Of a stretch of DNA of 35,452 nt, positions 33,499-35,452 are shown piece after piece. Origin of the DNA: Hyphomicrobiales bacterium (GTDB lineage Bacteria; Pseudomonadota; Alphaproteobacteria; Rhizobiales; Methyloligellaceae); contig JANQLP010000051.1 of the NCBI GenBank assembly GCA_028280515.1, positions 1 through 35,452 on the forward strand, in the 5' to 3' direction. Position numbers and translations under genes: made by a program. Positions within the stretch are counted from its first letter, which is position 1, and each line of letters begins with the position of its first letter. The notes beneath the pieces were generated by a model. The model made no database searches, was not told the origin of the DNA, and saw only the letters and a program-made list of their open reading frames with translations.

Positions 33499-34272
33499 TC
33501 AGGTCTTGTAGCTCTGATCCGCCCGGTCGAGCTTGCGCAGAAGCGCGGGCCATTCCCTGATACCGACGGGACGGTGGCCGCCCGGCGCGTTTGCCTCGCG
33601 GTTGCGCTCGATCGTGATGTCCTGGATATCCTGCGGGATCTGCACCAGCTCGACACCTGCCTGCTGGCAGGCGAGCTGCATGCGGCATGCGCGCTCGGCA
33701 CGGTACATCCACACGAACGCCTCGCCGACCGTCCGCCCGACGGTGAGGAGGCCATGGTTGCGCAGAACGAGTACGCGATTGTCGCCGAGATCGCGCACGA
33801 TCCGTTCCCGTTCGTCGAGGTCCGTCGCGATGCCCTCATAGTCGTGATAAGAGGTCGTGGCGATTACCGCGAGCGCGTGCTGGGTGAGCGGCAGGATGCC
33901 GTCCTTCTGCGTCGCGACGCCCGTGCCGGCGGCCGTATGCGTGTGCATGACGCAGGCGATGTCCGGCTGCGCCATATGCACGGCGGAGTGAATGACGAAA
34001 CCTGCAGGATTGACGTCATATTCGGTCGGCGACAGGACGTTGCCTTCCTCATCGACCTTGATGAGCGACGAAGCGGTGATTTCCTCAAACAGCAGACCGT
34101 AGGGGTTGATCAGGAACTGGTCCTTCGCGTCGGGCACACGCACCGAGAGGTGCGTGCCGAGCAGATCAGTCCAGCCGAACATGTCGACGAGGCGGTAGGC
34201 GGCTGCCAGGTCGACGCGGGCCTGCCACTCGGCCTCGGTCATTTGCTCGCGGTAGTCTTCTGCAACTGACAT
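33499..34272 (-). CDS. class II aldolase/adducin family protein
   Basis: A 257-residue protein of the class II aldolase fold. Three metal-binding histidines are present: H110 and H112 in MHTHTAAGTG and H173 in LRNHGLLTVG. In classical fuculose-phosphate aldolase the catalytic acid Glu73 lies in the segment before the conserved PD; here that position is Gly91 (NPAGFVIHSAVH). An ordinary retro-aldol reaction is therefore doubtful, as in many adducin-like members. The ATG at 34272 fits the fold start; a longer frame to 34377 overlaps the crotonase end. It lies 26 bases downstream of the crotonase gene on the same strand, probably in one operon with the CoA-transferase. Confidence 0.87.
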   Translation of the reverse strand: MSVAEDYREQMTEAEWQARVDLAAAYRLVDMFGWTDLLGTHLSVRVPDAKDQFLINPYGLLFEEITASSLIKVDEEGNVLSPTEYDVNPAGFVIHSAVHMAQPDIACVMHTHTAAGTGVATQKDGILPLTQHALAVIATTSYHDYEGIATDLDERERIVRDLGDNRVLVLRNHGLLTVGRTVGEAFVWMYRAERACRMQLACQQAGVELVQIPQDIQDITIERNREANAPGGHRPVGIREWPALLRKLDRADQSYKT

Positions 34273-34298
34273 TGTTCCTGTCCTTCCTGTCCGGCCGT

Positions 34299-35102
34299 TC
34301 AGCGGCCCTTGAATACCGGCTTGCGCTTCTCCATGAACGCCCGGCGTCCCTCCACATAGTCTTCCGAGTCGAAGCACGCCTGGACCATGTCTTCCAGCGC
34401 CTTCAGATCGCGGTCGTCCGGATCCCTGGTGATCTCGCGGGCGGCGCGCTTGACCGCGGCGATGGTCAAGGGCGCGTTTTGCCCGATGCGGGTCGTAATG
34501 TCATCGACCGCCTGATCAAGCTCATTGTCCGGCACGGCGGCGTTCACGAGCCCCATATCGTAGGCTTCCTGCGCGGAAAACTGCCGCGCCGTATAGAAAA
34601 TCTCCATCGCACGGGAGATGCCGACGATATCCGACAGGCGCTTCAGGCCGTCATAACCATAGCCCAGCCCGAGCTTCGCCGCGGGGACCGCGAACCGCGC
34701 GCTCTCGTTGCACACACGCAAATCGCAGCACACGGCGAGCGCGGCGCCACCGCCGATGCAATACCCCTCGATGCGGGCGATCGTCGGCTTGGGGAAGTTG
34801 TACAGCCGTTCGTAAGCCGCCTTGGAGGCCTCCGCGTAAGCGGCGACCGCTTCCTTGGTGGCACGCTCCGATTCGAATTTGGAAATGTCGGCGCCGGAAA
34901 CGAAGGCCTTGCCGCCCGCCCCCGTCACCACCAGCACGCGAATGTCGTCGTCGGCGAGGAAGTCGTCCATCACCGTGGCCATGGCCTGCCACATATCGAG
35001 TGACACGGCGTTGTGCCTTTCCGGATTGTTGAAAATCACGTGTCCGACCGGACCGTCCCTGCGGCCGATCAGCTTTTCTTCGGTTTTGGCAATATCAAGC
35101 AT
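34299..35102 (-). CDS. enoyl-CoA hydratase/isomerase (crotonase) family protein
   Basis: A 267-residue crotonase-fold protein. The CoA-binding and oxyanion segments are recognisable (NNPERHNAVSLDMW, GAGGKAFVSGADI, GYCIGGGAALA). Aligned by eye to rat mitochondrial enoyl-CoA hydratase, catalytic Glu144 (GGGCELA) is Ala121 and Glu164 (GQPEI) is Ala141. Both catalytic acids are therefore absent, and hydratase activity is unlikely; an isomerase, decarboxylase or thioesterase-like role is possible. The start at 35102 has a CAGGGACAG purine run upstream. It stands 29 bases after the CoA-transferase gene, so both probably act on one acyl-CoA. Confidence 0.9.
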   Translation of the reverse strand: MLDIAKTEEKLIGRRDGPVGHVIFNNPERHNAVSLDMWQAMATVMDDFLADDDIRVLVVTGAGGKAFVSGADISKFESERATKEAVAAYAEASKAAYERLYNFPKPTIARIEGYCIGGGAALAVCCDLRVCNESARFAVPAAKLGLGYGYDGLKRLSDIVGISRAMEIFYTARQFSAQEAYDMGLVNAAVPDNELDQAVDDITTRIGQNAPLTIAAVKRAAREITRDPDDRDLKALEDMVQACFDSEDYVEGRRAFMEKRKPVFKGR

Positions 35103-35131
35103 CTAACTGTCCCTGTGCGTCGAACGCAGGC

Positions 35132-35452
35132 CTACACGACCCCGCGCTCGCGCAATCCCTTTATCTCATCCGTGCTGTATCCGAGAGAGGAGAGAATGTC
35201 GTCCGTGTGCTCTCCGCGTCCCGGCGGCGGCAGACGCACGCCTGTCTCCATACGGCTCATGAAAATCGGCTGACCGACAAACCGTGTGTCGCCGCGCTCA
35301 TGGCTCTTGCCCTCCCAGGCAAGTCCCAGATGCTCGACCTGCGGCGATGCAAACACCTTGTCGATGGTGTTGATCTCGCCACACGGCACCCCGGCCTCGT
35401 TCAGCCGCACGATCCAGTTCTCCGACGTGTCTTTGACGGTACTCTTCTCGAT
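35132..35452 (-). CDS. CaiB/BaiF family CoA-transferase, C-terminal part (cut by window end)
   Basis: The frame is open to the window edge, giving the last 106 residues. Features typical of family III (formyl-CoA/carnitine type) CoA-transferases are WIVRLNEAGVPCGEINTIDKV, VFASPQVEHLGL and the terminal PPPGRGEHTDDILSSLGYS. The catalytic Asp lies in the missing N-terminal part. It is upstream of the crotonase-like gene in the same orientation, suggesting CoA activation followed by an acyl-CoA transformation. Confidence 0.88.
   Translation of the reverse strand: MEKSTVKDTSENWIVRLNEAGVPCGEINTIDKVFASPQVEHLGLAWEGKSHERGDTRFVGQPIFMSRMETGVRLPPPGRGEHTDDILSSLGYSTDEIKGLRERGVV

Overview
The window is GC-rich, densely packed DNA from an alphaproteobacterium. 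The evidence for this is the P. denitrificans-type cob gene set with bluB, an oligopeptide ABC operon, a CaiB-type CoA-transferase with a crotonase, and many start/stop overlaps with GTG and TTG starts. I see no tRNA, rRNA, insertion sequence or CRISPR array. Motif and family calls come from reading the sequence by eye; no database search was run.

Region 1 (1-15009) is a nearly complete cobalamin locus in four transcription blocks. The plus-strand block 128-6499 encodes a small His-rich membrane protein, CbiX, CobH, CobL, CobI, a CbiG-CobJ fusion and CobM. The minus-strand block 6496-7384 encodes CobK, preceded by a 49-codon remnant that looks like CbiD. The plus-strand block 7446-12711 encodes CobA, CobB, CobQ, BluB and CbiB. 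The minus-strand block 12692-15009 encodes CobT, CobS and CobU. CbiX and CbiG are present, and no CobG, CobF or CobN lies in the window. That points to a cobalt-early route, with the C1-methylation step apparently missing here. The first gene follows a leader whose ribosome-binding site lies in a perfect 12-bp helix, possibly the end of a cobalamin riboswitch cut by the window edge.

Region 2 (15101-21242) holds a threonine aldolase, a cytosolic gamma-glutamyltransferase-like enzyme, a fused aminoglycoside-phosphotransferase-like/P-loop kinase, and a coupled HAD hydrolase plus class I glutamine amidotransferase.

Region 3 (21243-27605) is a five-gene peptide ABC importer (two ATPases, binding protein, two permeases). 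It has a long leader, a strong internal hairpin after the binding protein, and a clear bidirectional terminator. The second ATPase carries a histone-H1-like basic tail.

Region 4 (27629-31574) has an isocitrate-lyase/PEP-mutase family enzyme, an AbrB-family membrane protein, a TauD-type dioxygenase and an SDR protein that has lost most of its catalytic tetrad.

Region 5 (31700-33470) is the best candidate for an undescribed system. It is three tightly linked genes: a TolQ/ExbB/MotA-like channel, an ExbD-like anchor keeping the transmembrane-edge Asp but carrying a DUF2135-like beta domain, and an unrecognised two-helix membrane protein.

Region 6 (33499-35452) is a minus-strand set: a class II aldolase/adducin-like protein, a crotonase lacking both classical glutamates, and the C-terminus of a CaiB/BaiF CoA-transferase that runs off the window.
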